Assembly (NCBI RefSeq): GCF_003473485.1
Contig: NC_053049.1
Location: forward strand, 12,896,001-12,960,000
DNA: 64,000 nt
Direction: 5' to 3'
Source: Medicago truncatula
Taxonomy: Eukaryota > Streptophyta > Magnoliopsida > Fabales > Fabaceae
Positions 1 to 11,633 of this stretch are shown here, piece after piece; position 1 is the stretch's first letter; the number at the start of each line of letters is the position of its first letter. The position numbers were made by a program, and so were the translations under genes. The notes under the pieces are model-generated. The model did not search any database. It was given only the letters and a program-made list of their open reading frames with translations, and had not been told where the DNA came from.

Positions 1-683
1 CCATGTTTCCTAACATAAGTCATGGAGCTTATTGACTTATCTTGCAAGATAGATCATGAAAACCCCCAATAACTGTATTATAAATCATGAAGATTATATT
101 ATGGTATTAAATTGGCGAGCCAACTATATGGAGTGGACTTTCAATTCCCAACCCATATGAAATGGCGGGTTAAACAGGTTGGTCCAACGAATCATACCCA
201 TTTTGCCACCCCTACACACACAGAGAGGGAGGGGGGTGGGGATGGAGAGGGGGAGGGGTAGGGGTAGGGGGAGAGGGAGAGAGGTTTTCTAAAAATGTGT
301 TTATTTAGTTAGCAGTTACCTAATTTAAGGAACTTAGTTATAAACTACTTTGATTGGTTTCTTGTACATGGATGGAAAATGGATTCGAGAAATTGATTTA
401 CCACAATGATGAAGCTGATCAAGCTATATCATTCATAATTTAGGAAGAAGATGTAATATAATAACATTTTTATTTATAATTATCATGTTTTACTACTATA
501 TATAGCAGTCTTTTCACTAGGGAAAAAAATTACACAATAAAAATATGATTAGAAGGATGAAATTATTATCAACTAAAATAACAGAAATGATTATTTTTAA
601 ATTTGAAATTACAAAGTCATAAACTATAAATTAAATAAATCAAAGCCAATTAAATGAGCATCACTGTCTATAGTGGCAGCATC
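1..683. other. 3' flank of WRKY gene, no gene
   Basis: No convincing coding region. The stretch is AT-rich apart from a purine-rich, G-rich tract at about 222-285. It lies downstream of the minus-strand WRKY gene and probably holds its 3'UTR and terminator region. Confidence 0.5.
249..271 (+). other. G-quadruplex-forming motif
   Basis: Four runs of four or five G (249-253, 255-258, 261-264, 267-271) are separated by loops of 1, 2 and 2 nt. This fits the strictest intramolecular G4 pattern. It lies within a longer GA-rich tract about 410 bp beyond the WRKY stop codon. Folding is inferred from sequence only. Confidence 0.6.
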
Positions 684-2951
684 TTATTCCACTACGAAGC
701 CATCAAAAGGTTGAAAGAAATCATCATTAAACTGAACAGTATCATACAATAAACCATGCATCATATCATTGTGACCATATTCAAGTGTAGAATTATGTAA
801 AGTGAGATCAGAGCAAGGCAGGTTAGTATTCACTAAGGTTGATGAAGGAACTTCATCGTTATACTCCTCTGAATGTGTTGAAGAAAAAGATGATGGTGAT
901 GACAAAAAGGGACATTCTTGTTTTGTTGGAGTTGGGAATGTATTATTAAAGCTAAGTAACAAGGAAGAAGTGTCATTAGGATCAAGTATGATGTCAGGGT
1001 TGGGCAAGTTTCCACAAGTGTGGTGACCATAATAGGTTGTCTTATACAAGGGAGGTTTTTGTTGAATTCTATGCACATGCTTGGTTGTTAGGCATCTTTG
1101 ATCAAACTTGTGAGTACACCTGTAGTAGTTCCTGCATATATCAAATTGGATAGGGAAAAAAATAAATTTTAGAACCAAAAGGATTATTGGGAAAACAAAT
1201 TATGAAAGAGGGAAGGAAACAATATTCAATATTTAATACGCATGTGACATGTCAATAATCACAATGGAGCGGAGCGGGTACAAGTTTCAACTTTCTCGTC
1301 CTTGTCTTTGATTATAGTTACACGTTACCCTATCTGATTTTTGATGGGGGTGAGAAATTGAACTCCGTCTCCGACGAATTTCAAGGAATCTCCTCATAGT
1401 CTCCATCTCCATAGTGCAATAATTTTTTTAATAAAAAAAAGTATTTCCAATTAATTCCCGCCTCGAGCACAGATTTTTTTCCAAAACCTTAACCTACTAT
1501 CAGAAATTAATTTCCACCATTTTTCTATTAATATAATCCATTTGGGGTGGAAATTTTTCTATTAATATAATCCATTTGGGGTGGAAAATTACCAAATACC
1601 ATGTGTATTTGTCAATCACAAACTAAGAAAATGTTCACAGTATTTGAAAATTCAAAAATATCTCAAAAGTATGGATGACATTTAAAGGCTAGCATGTTGT
1701 ATATCAGTGTGCGTACCAGCTATATCCACATTTTGTTACTCATCATGTATCCGTTTTTTGAAATTAGGGAAAACTCAAACTCAATCAAAGCGAGAAAAAC
1801 CCGTTAAGTTGAGGTGGGTTTGGACGGCTACCCGTAGATACGAGTATTTTTCCATACCTACTCCTAAATATAGGATTTATTTCACTAAAATTAAAAAAGT
1901 TGGTTGTAATATTAAATTTGTTCACAATTGATATTGATCTATTTATTTATTTATTTACACTTAAGTAGAGAACAATTTAATGTTTTCATTAGAGAGATAT
2001 TTATTACAAAATGCAAAACAATGTAACATAATAAGCGATGAAATTGAAATTTGAGAAGAGTCTTGCAAAAAGAGACAAAAAAAAAAAAAAATTAAAGTGT
2101 CTTAGTAATAATAACAGAGGAGAGATAACAACATAATCTCTAAACACCAGATTATATGAATCTCATAAATTTGGTGGAACGATTTTAACCAATAAATACA
2201 AGTGTGCTAAAAGTGTGATGATGATATTGTTCGACCATGATTAATTCTCACCTTAAGTATGGAGAATTGTTGATCTTTTTTTTGCCATATTTTCTCCATT
2301 GATGCCCATCATCATCTGTTGGAGTTTGTGTCACCTTCTCCCATGTTTGTGTAATGTTTCTGCATGGATATGAGTACATGTAATCCATTATTTTCAATGA
2401 TCCATTAAAAAACTAATTATGGAAGACTACATTAAGCAAATCACATTCAATTATACAAATGCACAGCTTAAAATATATGTATAAGGACCTTAAATAATTT
2501 GGGCATATGCATTAAATTTATGGGTCATGCTAACTTGTACACTTCACGGTTATATTATTTCGTGCATCATTAACAAATATAATTAGTGTATAATAATTTT
2601 CATCACATTTGATGTAGAAAGAGATAATTCAAAAAGCTATTACCTTCTTTTGTTACATCCTCTAGTTGCAGAAGTCTTCTTCCAATTTTCTTTGAAGTCG
2701 ACAGATCTAACTACTGGAGCAATGGAAGAAAATTCCTTTTGAATTTGGTCACTAGGGTTTCCTTTGCTCATGAGAAATATGGTATTGTTAAATGAGTTGA
2801 TGACATTGTTGACAAGATGTTGAACAAATATTGAGGTTGGTGTTTTCATCAAATTATTAGTATTATTATTGAGCAGTAATTGCTGAAGCTGCTCAGCAAA
2901 CTCACACCCTCTCATGACCTCTTCCATTGCCTTTATGTGATACTCCTCCAT
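684..2951 (-). CDS. Group III WRKY transcription factor, WRKYGKK variant
   Basis: Three exons on the minus strand: 2951-2644, 2359-2252 and 1131-684, giving 287 aa. Junctions are consistent (donors AG|gtaata and AG|gtgaga; acceptors atgcag|A and tatgcag|G) and both introns split an Arg codon, the usual place for the WRKY-domain intron. The WRKY core reads [14 protein letters not shown], with the heptad at about residues 124-130. The zinc finger is C-x7-C-x23-H-x-C (about C144, C152, H176, C178), the group III signature. The N-terminus ([20 protein letters not shown]) is the helical segment typical of group III. Group III WRKYs are nuclear DNA-binding regulators, mostly of defence and salicylate responses. 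The normal WRKYGQK is replaced by WRKYGKK; in tobacco NtWRKY12 that variant prefers the WK-box TTTTCCAC over the W-box. The C-terminal half is acidic and Ser/Thr/Asn-rich, a plausible activation region. Confidence 0.93.
1521..1588. repeat. 34-bp tandem duplication in WRKY intron 2
   Basis: Two near-identical 34-bp units lie head to tail in the 1120-bp second intron of the WRKY gene. Each carries TTTGGGGTGGAAA. The second unit contains GTGGAAAA at 1581-1588, which on the gene strand is the WK-box TTTTCCAC. Confidence 0.7.
1740..1880. repeat. Degenerate dispersed repeat in WRKY intron 2
   Basis: A stretch with GGGAAAACTCAAACTC, GGGTTTGGACGG and CTACCCGTAGATACGAG is recognisably related, in opposite orientation, to 3290-3440. 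It looks like a decayed dispersed element; the class cannot be assigned from termini. Confidence 0.35.
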
Positions 2952-4474
2952 TCTCTTTATATAACACTCAATTCTCTTTCACACTTTCCCTACTATATCA
3001 TGTTTCTATTTCTCTATCTCCTTTTAATCTAATTTTATAGGAGCTAACCTAGCAAATTGTAATCTTATCTTATACTATTATTATTCTCTTTCCTTCCATC
3101 TTCCTCCAACTAATTTTTTCATTTTATTTTATTTTTTATAAATTATACTTCCTTTCTTCATTATTATAAGCAAAATTTCAATTTTTAAATTTATTAAATA
3201 AGTGGCAAATAATATAAAGAAGATATATCAATTATTAAATAAATTGAAACGTAAAATTTTGTTTATAACAACGACCGAAGAGTATCTACAACTTGATAAA
3301 TAGGCATGGAAACAAAATTTGTACCCACGGGTACTCGCCTGAACCAAACCCAATTTGATGGGTTTCTCCGTTTTGACTGGTTTGAGTATGAATTTGGGTT
3401 TTCCTCGATTTCGAAACACGGGTACGAGACATGTAATGGGATGTAGGTACCAACCCCGAACTCATACTCAAATTCGTTCCGAATGTAGAAAATCAACTTA
3501 TTACCCTTTTTATATAAAGAGAAACGCAAATCCTAAATTATTTCACTCATACTGTCAGAGTCTCGGTCTATCAAACGACACTCGATTTATGAGTTCTCTC
3601 TCTTATCCTTACACATCTGACACCTTCAGTCTCTCTTCTCCATCACTGTAGCCATTGATTGTAATTATCTCTTTGTTGGATAATGCATTACAACATTGCA
3701 CCCTGTGATTGTAAAATACTTTTTTTTTATCAAACAAAATGTCCACTGCGAAAATGGGACGGGAACACCCAAACGAAATGGGACGGGGATACACAAACTC
3801 GTCGGGAGTGAGGATGAGATTCAATTTCTCATCCCCATTAGGCATGGGTAAAGCAAAGGGTAATTATGTGAGAGTATAGTATGAGGATGGGAAAGATAAA
3901 ACACTTCCTCACCCTGTCTCATTGTCATGTCTATTGATAAATTCCAAACATAATAAATATCTTTCATCATCTTATTAAAAAAATAAGAATTTAATGATGG
4001 TGGGTCGACAATCCAGCATAATTTTGTATATAAAATCAATCAAAACATTCAGAATTACCACTTAAATTAAAAACATTAATTGATGTATCAATTTTAAATG
4101 TTTTAATTAGTTGTATGTGCAAAATTGTTTTAGACTATCAATAAACTCAAAAGAATAACTCATCTTAATTCTCAAAAATAAATAAATAATCCTTAACAGT
4201 ATGATGTCGTCGTGATTGTGTCATTTGATGACGTTATTATTAAGAAACAACCATGTGAATCTGACTCCTTTCAAAAAAAATAACAATGTGAGAATCTGAC
4301 TAAATTTATTATTGTTAAAGCTCAATGTTATCATTCAATTCCGGCTTGTACGGATCTTGGCTATAAACACCGATTCTAATACGGTAGTTGTCCACTTGTT
4401 TTAAGTTAACTTCGGTTTTGCTTCATTTACATTGTTCAATTTAGAAAGAAAAAAAATATATCAGTAGTATATTT
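2952..4474. other. WRKY upstream region with degenerate repeats
   Basis: No gene. The first few hundred bases are the likely promoter of the WRKY gene. Positions 3290-3440 hold a decayed copy of the repeat in the WRKY intron (opposite orientation), and 3740-3850 hold a related GGGACGGGGATAC-type fragment. Short ORFs here are products of this repeat and match no family I know. Confidence 0.4.
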
Positions 4475-4787
4475 AGGTTAAATATGTTTTTGATCTCTAT
4501 AAAATTGAGATTTTTTAAGTTTAATTCTTACTTGATTTTAATAGTTTTTTTAGTCTTTTAAAAAAAAAAATTGCACTATTAATCCCTCCTCATAGTGTTC
4601 TAAACTTGTCTTAAAAAAATTATTCAAAAATTTAGGAGTTTAAGGATAATTAAACAAACTTTGTTGTAATAGGGACTAAAATTAAAAGTAATTTTTTTTT
4701 TAAGAACTAAAAAAATCTATTAAAATTAAGTAAAAGACTAAACTTAGAAGTTCCTAATTTTATAGGGACCAAAAACATATTTAATCT
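4475..4787. mobile_element. MITE (foldback, about 313 bp)
   Basis: The left end AGGTTAAATATGTTTTTGAT and the right end (reverse complement AGATTAAATATGTTTTTGGT) form a terminal inverted repeat of about 50 bp. Flanks GTATATTT and ATATATTT look like an imperfect target duplication. A second element with similar ends lies at 24434-24823. Non-coding and non-autonomous; superfamily unresolved. Confidence 0.55.
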
Positions 4788-5189
4788 ATATATTTTATTG
4801 AATGGATTCTAAAAAATCTACCATCTGTGTCTATCTCTCGTTATTAGACAAATTCTACCACGGTGTCACTCTCTTCTCCTTCCCGCTCGTTGTTGCTGCC
4901 ATCTTTCTTCCTCGCATATTATTGAAGAGGCGAAAGTGAAGGGCACACTACAAATATTAGGGACGAAACTTTGAATAGTGAGGACACCATATATCTCTTT
5001 CAATTATTAGCATATGCAGAGTTCTAAAAGGATACTGGTAAATAATTATTTTGGGTTGTTAAATGTGTTAAGTACTTGTCATCATAATACATGAATTTCT
5101 CAAAGTTACAAAAACATCCTCAAATATATATTTTGTCAATAATTTTATAGCTTAAATTTACTAGAAAGAATATATATGAGGGTCAAATT
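4788..5189. other. Gene-free stretch
   Basis: AT-rich sequence in which I see no coding region, RNA gene or clear repeat terminus. Confidence 0.4.
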
Positions 5190-5402
5190 ATTACGGTTAG
5201 TAATTTTATATGAGATGACGTGAGTCTCTTTTAACATAACTAAGATTAAGGGTTTGAATTCAACATTGGACATGCAATAATGTTAAAACTTGTATGAAGA
5301 GTTTGCAACCCATTCCGATTTTACAAGGCTCGAGAGATTAATCTTCCCAATTGTCCGCAGAGGATACCTGGTTCACGCAAAAAAAAAAAAAAAAAAAAAA
5401 AA
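5190..5402 (+). mobile_element. SINE-like element with poly(A) tail
   Basis: A stretch of about 210 bp has a box-B-like GGGTTTGAATTC near 5251 and ends in GATACCTGGTTCACGC followed by a run of more than 20 A (about 5379-5402). This layout resembles tRNA-derived legume SINEs. The 5' boundary is approximate and no target duplication was established. Confidence 0.4.
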
Positions 5403-5730
5403 ACACATTTAAAGACCAAAATATCTATAAAAAACACATTTATGTTTAATTTTTTAATTTTAATATATGTATATTATAACAATTTATGTGTTTTTATTGA
5501 AAAAAATATATCTTGAGGTATCTCAATGACATATCAAACGATTTTAAATTTGTGTAACATTTTCTCTGAGTGATCTATTTCGGTTGTTAAATTTATAAAA
5601 AAAATTATGCATACATTAATGTTTATCGGTATCGAATACACGTCGGACACGATACTTCACACAATTTTGGACTATTGTGCATCACAAAATCCTAGCCATT
5701 CTATTATTTTTTGCCACATGTCATTTATCT
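5403..5730. other. Gene-free stretch
   Basis: AT-rich sequence with no coding region or recognisable element end. Confidence 0.4.
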
Positions 5731-6078
5731 ATGGGATGAAAGATTAAATGGAGCATATCCAGATTTTCAAAACACTTGTACATTTTTTTATTCCTTACTT
5801 GCGAAAAGACGGCCACACACGTGCCCGTCTTTCCGCTATTTTATCTATGGGATGAAAGATTAAATGGAGCAGATCTAGATTTCCAAAACACTTGTACATT
5901 TTTTTATTCCTTACTTGCGAAAAGAAGGGCACACACGTGCCCGTCTTTCTGCTATTTTATCTATGGGATGAAAGATTAAATGGGGCATATCCAGATTTCC
6001 AAAACACTTGTACATTTTTTTATTCCTTACTTGCGAAAAGATGGGCACTCACGTGCCCATCTTTCCGCTATTTTTATT
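5731..6078 (+). repeat. Tandem repeat, three 116-bp units with hairpins
   Basis: Three copies of a 116-bp unit start at about 5731, 5847 and 5963 (marker ATGGGATGAAAGATTAAATG). Each contains a 36-nt inverted repeat (5801-5836, 5917-5952, 6033-6068) with 16-nt arms around GACGGGCAC and a 4-nt loop. The period is not a multiple of three, so the short ORFs crossing it are not conserved coding. The third unit carries matching changes in both arms. Confidence 0.85.
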
Positions 6079-7420
6079 GCGCTAACTGTGTTTTTTTATG
6101 AAATTCTGATTTGAATTAAGACTAATAATATAAATTTTTGTTACTTTCGAGTTATAACAAACCAAACTAATCATGATTATTTATTTTAATGACGCCAACA
6201 ATATAACAAAAAATTATATATAAATTTTTTTTTTATTGACACCAACAACGATTTTTATTATAGAAAAAGTTGCTTAAGAGCATAATTGGGATAATGAAAA
6301 AGTAAGTATAAATATAACATCCATGAAATTAAAATGGAATTTTTTTTCTTTTACAACATAATTATATCCTTATTTTTTAAATTTTTTTTGTGTGTAAATG
6401 TAATATTCTTCATTTTTTTTGAAGAAAAATTTGATATTTATTATGATTGGGGTGAATAATAAATTGCACAGTAGTAAACATTTGCACACATTCACAAGAT
6501 TTGTATTGTTTAGTTATTTTTAGGGTAGGAAATGATATTTAGTTAAATTTTGTTAACCAACTTTTTAGCATTTCTACCAAGACCTTTAATTAGAAAGGAT
6601 TTTGGTGGCAATCTTGCTTTGAAGGATTGATATTAAAAAAAAAAAAACTTGTGATACCATAGACCTGAAGTTAATTCCTCTTTGAAGTCTTGTGCATTTT
6701 TTGTTTTTGCACTAAACTCTCTATTTCTATCAATGGAAAGAATTCTCGATATTTCTCTTGTAAAAGAGGCGTTAGATAAGGTAACCCTTTTTCTCCTCTT
6801 TTCATTGTTTTTGATTATATGTTTTTTTTTTTTTTTAGCAAATGTTGTTTTTGTTGATGTTGTTTTGCATGAGATTTACGTATATATTGTTTATTAGGGG
6901 TCTAGGGAGGAGGATTGTGGATGTTAAGATGGAATTGAATTTGGAAAACAAGCAAGGGTACCTCGAAGGTTAAGGGTAGCAAATTGTCTCTTCGTCTGAT
7001 TCTAGGCTTATTATTTCTTCTTTTCTAAGGGAGGTTGCTTGTTGTTATTGGCATTTGTACTAGATTTTGAATCCAAATGAAAATAAACTCAAGTATTAAA
7101 TTGAATGTCTGAGAAATAAGAAATGAGATGTAATTCTTATTTTATTGTTATGTAAAAATCTGATTTACATAGAGAGCTGCTATTGATTTATATACAAAGT
7201 TCTAAAACTATTGAAGTATTGTAACTGACATAAACTAATAACTAGGAAAAAAGCTAACTGATTTCTCTACTATAAATGAGATAAATTAGCATATTTATTA
7301 AGTAATATCGCCCTAGAAGTTGGACTATTAATGTCACAAAGGCCAAACATGGAAATTAAGGAGCCAAAAGCGAGCGATAACAACGGTTTGGTCAGCACAT
7401 AACAAAGTTAGCTGAAGAAG
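6079..7420. other. Gene-free stretch next to the Copia remnant
   Basis: No coding region recognised. Poly-T and poly-A tracts are frequent. The part nearest 7420 may be untranslated or LTR sequence of the minus-strand Copia element, but I could not find a polypurine tract or a TG...CA LTR boundary. Confidence 0.35.
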
Positions 7421-8440
7421 GAATGGAAGGAGATGAATAAGCCCACTCTGGATTTTCTCACGGATCGCGTGACAATCGGTCTAAATGTGTTTAGTTCTCT
7501 CATGACAGGTGGGGTTATGAGCGAGATAAATAGCAGATTCATTGTCATAGTAGACAGAGGCAGGTTGGGAAAAAGTAACATCGTGAAACAAATATTCCGG
7601 CCACTGTAATTCACAAGAAAGGCTAGCGAGAGTGCGATATTCGAACTTGACCGGTAAACCGTAGATTACTTTTTGGACTTCTAAGAGATGAGAGAAGAAC
7701 CAATAAAGACACAGTAACCAGAAATAGAGCAATGGATAGCCGGGAAAGATGCCCAATCCGAGCCAGCAAACCAAGACAACTTCAAACGAGAATTGGCATA
7801 GAAGAAAAGTCCCTTTTCTAGGAAGCGCTTCAAATATTTCAAGACACGAGTAGCATCCTGGAAATTAATGTCTTGGGGGCGAGAAACAAATTGACTAAGT
7901 TGCTGGGCAGCAAATGTAATATATGGTCGACTTGTAGTGAGATAAAAAAAGCGTCCAATTAAGCTTCTGAAAGCAGATTCATCAGGATATAAGGGAGAAT
8001 CTGGATCATGTAGTTTCAAGGAAGAGTCATGGGGAGTAGAACAAGGGTTCACGGCAAGATGGCCTCTGTCAGAGAGAAAATCCAAAGTATACTTGTGTTG
8101 ATTGAGCAAGATACCACTCGGAGATCGAGTTATCTCAAGACCAAGAAAGAAGCGAAGTTTGCCAAGATCTTTAATATTGAACCGCTGATCCAAGGAATAT
8201 CTGACATGTTGAATTTAAGTGAGATTATCACCCGCGAGGACAATATCATCCACGTAAACTATAAGAGTTGCTATTTTTGTACTAGAAGTCTTTGTAAATA
8301 AAGAGTATTCAGTAGAGGAATATTTGTAATCAATGGAAACAAGAGTTGTTGAAAGGTTGGCATACCATTGTCGGCTTGCTTGTTTAAGGCAATAGAGAGA
8401 TTTTTGAAGCTTACATACGTTGGTGTAAGAAGTGGTAGCA
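7421..8440 (-). pseudogene. Ty1/Copia pol remnant: reverse transcriptase and RNase H
   Basis: Minus-strand translation gives Copia RT and RNase H sequence: DQRFNIKDLGKLRFFLGLEI, SRPYITFAAQQLSQF, QDATRVLKYLK, and then EYRTLASLSCELQW, YYDNESAIYLAHNP and HERTKHI. Further upstream, the YVDDIVLAG catalytic segment and KSLYCLKQA-like residues are present around 8230-8420. At least one frameshift near 7680-7780 and interruptions elsewhere show it is dead. The upstream part of the same element (integrase) continues at 12009-13080 on the same strand; the two halves are separated by the insertion at 8446-12003. Confidence 0.88.
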
Positions 8441-9511
8441 GACTATGTAACACTCCGTTTTCCCAATATAAAAATTTCTTAAACAATTATCAGAGTAAAC
8501 AACATAAACAAACGGGATATCACATTTAACATAATCCAATATCAGTTAAATAACAATTTAACCAAATAACTTAAACGTTGCAGTGGAAAATTGTTTCATA
8601 ATTCATAAATCGTTTGGCACGTAGGCCCCATCAACATATCTCAAATGAGTTAATCAACATCATAAAAATAATCATAAATGTTCACGTAAAAGAATGAAGC
8701 ATGCATAACAAACACCCCATCCCGTTACGTATCAGAGCGACCTAGACGACTCAGTGAGGAAGGGCCACTCACGACAGCAACTGCAAACTTAAGCACGATC
8801 ACCTGCAAGTTACTCATACGAAGAGCAACATTTTCAAGCAGAAGGGGTGAGATTTCATAACACAATAACATTAATCAATGTAATTCGAAATCATAAATAA
8901 CATCATTATCAGTCTTAAACAACATAGCATCTTTGATAAACAATTATCAAGTAATCACAACTTCAATCATAATCAATAACATATACATCTTTAAACTTGA
9001 CAAATGCGACAATGCAACTTAGACACTTATATGCATGTGGTACCAATCGTCATCATAAGTATTAATATACTTTCATCGTGCGGAGGACAAAGCTCCTAAA
9101 CGTGCAGAGGACAAAGCTCCTATCATGGTGAGGACAAAGCTCAATGAATGCTAATGCATGGACTCTAACAACAAAACATCTTAATCAACTTAACACATAT
9201 ACATCCAATAATTTGGAGTTCATCATCAGCTTATTCATAACATGCAACTTAGTTAAATAACATTTGCAGCATAATCAAATCACAACAGGTTTAATAACAA
9301 ATCATTCTCAACAATTTCTTGATCATTCAACAATAATTCAAGTAAAGGCAATCAATCCATATTTCATTTCATAATCTCTTAACAGTTCGTAAAAACTTCA
9401 CAGTTCACAGTCATTATCTTTAATAGGTCACATTAGTACCTAAAGTTCCTTTCCTAACCAAACTAAACAGCTCAGGTCTCACAATCCTCAAAAGCACTCA
9501 GTTCTGGAAGT

Positions 9512-9834
9512 GCTCGCGAGGCGAGAGCATCTGCTCGCCATGGCGAATACGAGCCAGAATCCCAACTAAGGTTTTTCCAGGTTCAATCTCGTTCTAAATC
9601 CTTTCCTAATCAATAGTAGGCACCTAAAGGTACTCAAAGGCATCTAAGGTTCAACTCAAAAGTCAAAAACTCAGAAAATGACATGCTCTCTGGTCAAGCT
9701 CGCTAGGGCGAGTAGGGTTGCTCGCCGTGGCGAGCTACGACTTGTAACTCGCGAGGCGAAGGGAAAGGGCTCGCGTGGCGAGCGATGAACATTCATCCCT
9801 CGCGAGGCGAGGATCATTGCTCACTATGGCGAGC
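9512..9834. repeat. Palindrome array, GCTCGCC/GGCGAGC word
   Basis: Eight imperfect copies of a GCTCGC-N-GCGAGC palindrome lie at about 9512, 9533, 9698, 9720, 9748, 9769, 9799 and 9819. They come in pairs whose members are about 7-9 nt apart. Individual copies vary in the central bases (for example GCTCGCCATGGCGA and GCTCGCGTGGCGAGC). They lie within the outer LTR element. Confidence 0.8.
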
Positions 9835-10137
9835 GATGAATTTTGGCTCGGACAGAATGCAGTTTTCACACAATTTTCATCAACTAACATGGTTCTAAGC
9901 TTAATTTCACATCCATAATTCATCCTAAACATATTCTAAGGTTATAGGATGGTTTCTACATCAATCTAAGTCAGTTTTACCGTTTGATCATCAATTTTAG
10001 GGATTTGACCTAATTTCAAAACTTTTCTAAATCAATCCTAACTTTGTCAATTAGTCATCAGAACTACAACAATCAATATTACTGAATTATTAGTCTCACC
10101 CTTACCTTGTATTGAAGAAATCAGCCCTCCTAGTGAT

Positions 10138-11633
10138 TGATGAAGGATTTTTACCTCTCATAAAACTATTTACACGTAAGTATAATAGGATCGTGTCCAC
10201 AGGGAGTTGCGTATTTCATAAGCATTTTCACAATATTTGTCGCATTAATTGTTTGGGTATAAATTGTTTGTTTGTGTAAAATTATTTTCCTAATCGACAT
10301 AATAGTAAAACGAGAAGAGATAAGGCTATTTTGCTTGCGGTTAGAGACATCAACCAAGCGTAACAGCTGCAATCTCTCGATCGATTAACGGATTCTAGCT
10401 TTTTAAACTATATTATCACAATCACTCGACAATATCATTCGTGTTCAAATGATATCGTTATTTCTAAGGGATCGTTTAAACATCGATTTCCCAAACATTT
10501 AAACGATCACAAAGTCGTTTGGGTAGTTTAATCGACGATTTCCGAACCGATTAAATTACCCAAAAGCATTAAGTTCTAGATTAAAAGCGATTATCAAATA
10601 TTAACATCCATGTCTAGAGTGATAACTTAAGATAGATTGTTATTCTATTTCTAGATTCAAAAGTATGTGTCCATATCATTTTGAATCTCAATAAAACAAT
10701 AAAAGCAAGAATAACAACAATATTGAATAAATAAGCTAGAACCATATATTAAAAGATCAAAAGATTACATAATAGCTTGTTTGAATACCTCAAAACTACA
10801 AGAGTAGATGTAGCTACATATGTCTATGATAGCTTTGCAAAGGATGAAGAAAGGGTGAAGATTCCATGACAAGATCCATGATGTCTCAACAAATCTTGGC
10901 TTGAATCTACTCCTAACTACCTTGCTTTGTGTTTCTCTCTCTAGAAAAGCCCTAGTCTCTCTCTAAAACCAGAAAAATATGAATAAAAATGTAATAGAAT
11001 ATATTGGAAAGAGAACAGAAAACTATTTATATGGGTTGACTGCGTGCCAGTTCGCTTAAGCGAACATCCAGGAAATCTAATGTTGACCATTGAGGAGCTG
11101 CCACGTGGTCCTTATCTTCTGAAGTTGGATGAACTTCGCTTAAGCGAAACGTAAGCGAACGTGTGAGCGAACTTTCCTGGAGCTCTCTGGAACTGGTTCG
11201 CTTAAGCGAACCATAGGTCGCTTAAGCGAAATGACCTTTTCTTCATGAGCGAACTGGAAGCGTGCTAGTAAGCGAAGAATCCTGGTGCTCTCTGGAACTG
11301 GTTCGCTTAAGCAAACCATAGGTCGCTTAAGCGAACAGAGCTTTGTCATGAGCGAACTGAAGGCGTGCTTGTAAGCGAACAGAACGGTTGCTCTCTGTAA
11401 CTGATTCACTTAAGCGAACAGGGGTTCGCTTAAGCGAACAGACCTTGGTTCAGGAGTTTCCTTCTTTTGGTCCTTGCTTGTCATTTCCTGCATAAATTGG
11501 GTAGAATCAGACATGTAAAGCATAAATGGTAATATTACACTCAAACGGTAGCTTTTCCTTAGATAACTTGCAAAACAAGACACTAATTTGCCTAAGTTAA
11601 CACATGAAATATGTTACTTTTGAGCACTTATCA
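10138..11633. mobile_element. Nested LTR-bounded element (1496 bp)
   Basis: The ends TGATGAAGG and CACTTATCA are flanked by GTGAT at 10133-10137 and 11634-11638. It carries the phrase AGGATCGTGTCCACAGGGAG near its left end, a motif also seen in the LTR-like segment at 51421 (ATCGTTCCCACAAGGACTG). No coding capacity; probably a solo LTR. It is nested inside the element at 8446-12003, so it is the younger of the two. Confidence 0.8.
11048..11440. repeat. Palindrome array, GTTCGCTTAAGCGAAC word
   Basis: GTTCGCTTAAGCGAAC is a perfect 16-bp palindrome. Perfect or near-perfect copies occur about eight times, in pairs separated by about 6 nt (CATAGG). They are embedded in a higher-order repeat of about 104 bp whose units start GCTCTCTGGAACTG near 11182, 11287 and 11390. 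The open reading frame across this array is a repeat artefact. Confidence 0.85.

Noticed and set aside
5776-6101. Two overlapping ORFs with CEKxxTHVPVF
   Set aside because: They run across the 116-bp hairpin repeat in different frames; the period is not a multiple of three.
11140-11409. 89-codon minus-strand ORF with repeated PMVxLSEPVPES
   Set aside because: It is a translation of the palindrome array and its 104-bp repeat within an LTR; no independent coding support.
11048-11440. CRISPR-like array of short spaced repeats
   Set aside because: Plant nuclear context, palindromes in pairs with non-unique spacers; this is an LTR minisatellite.
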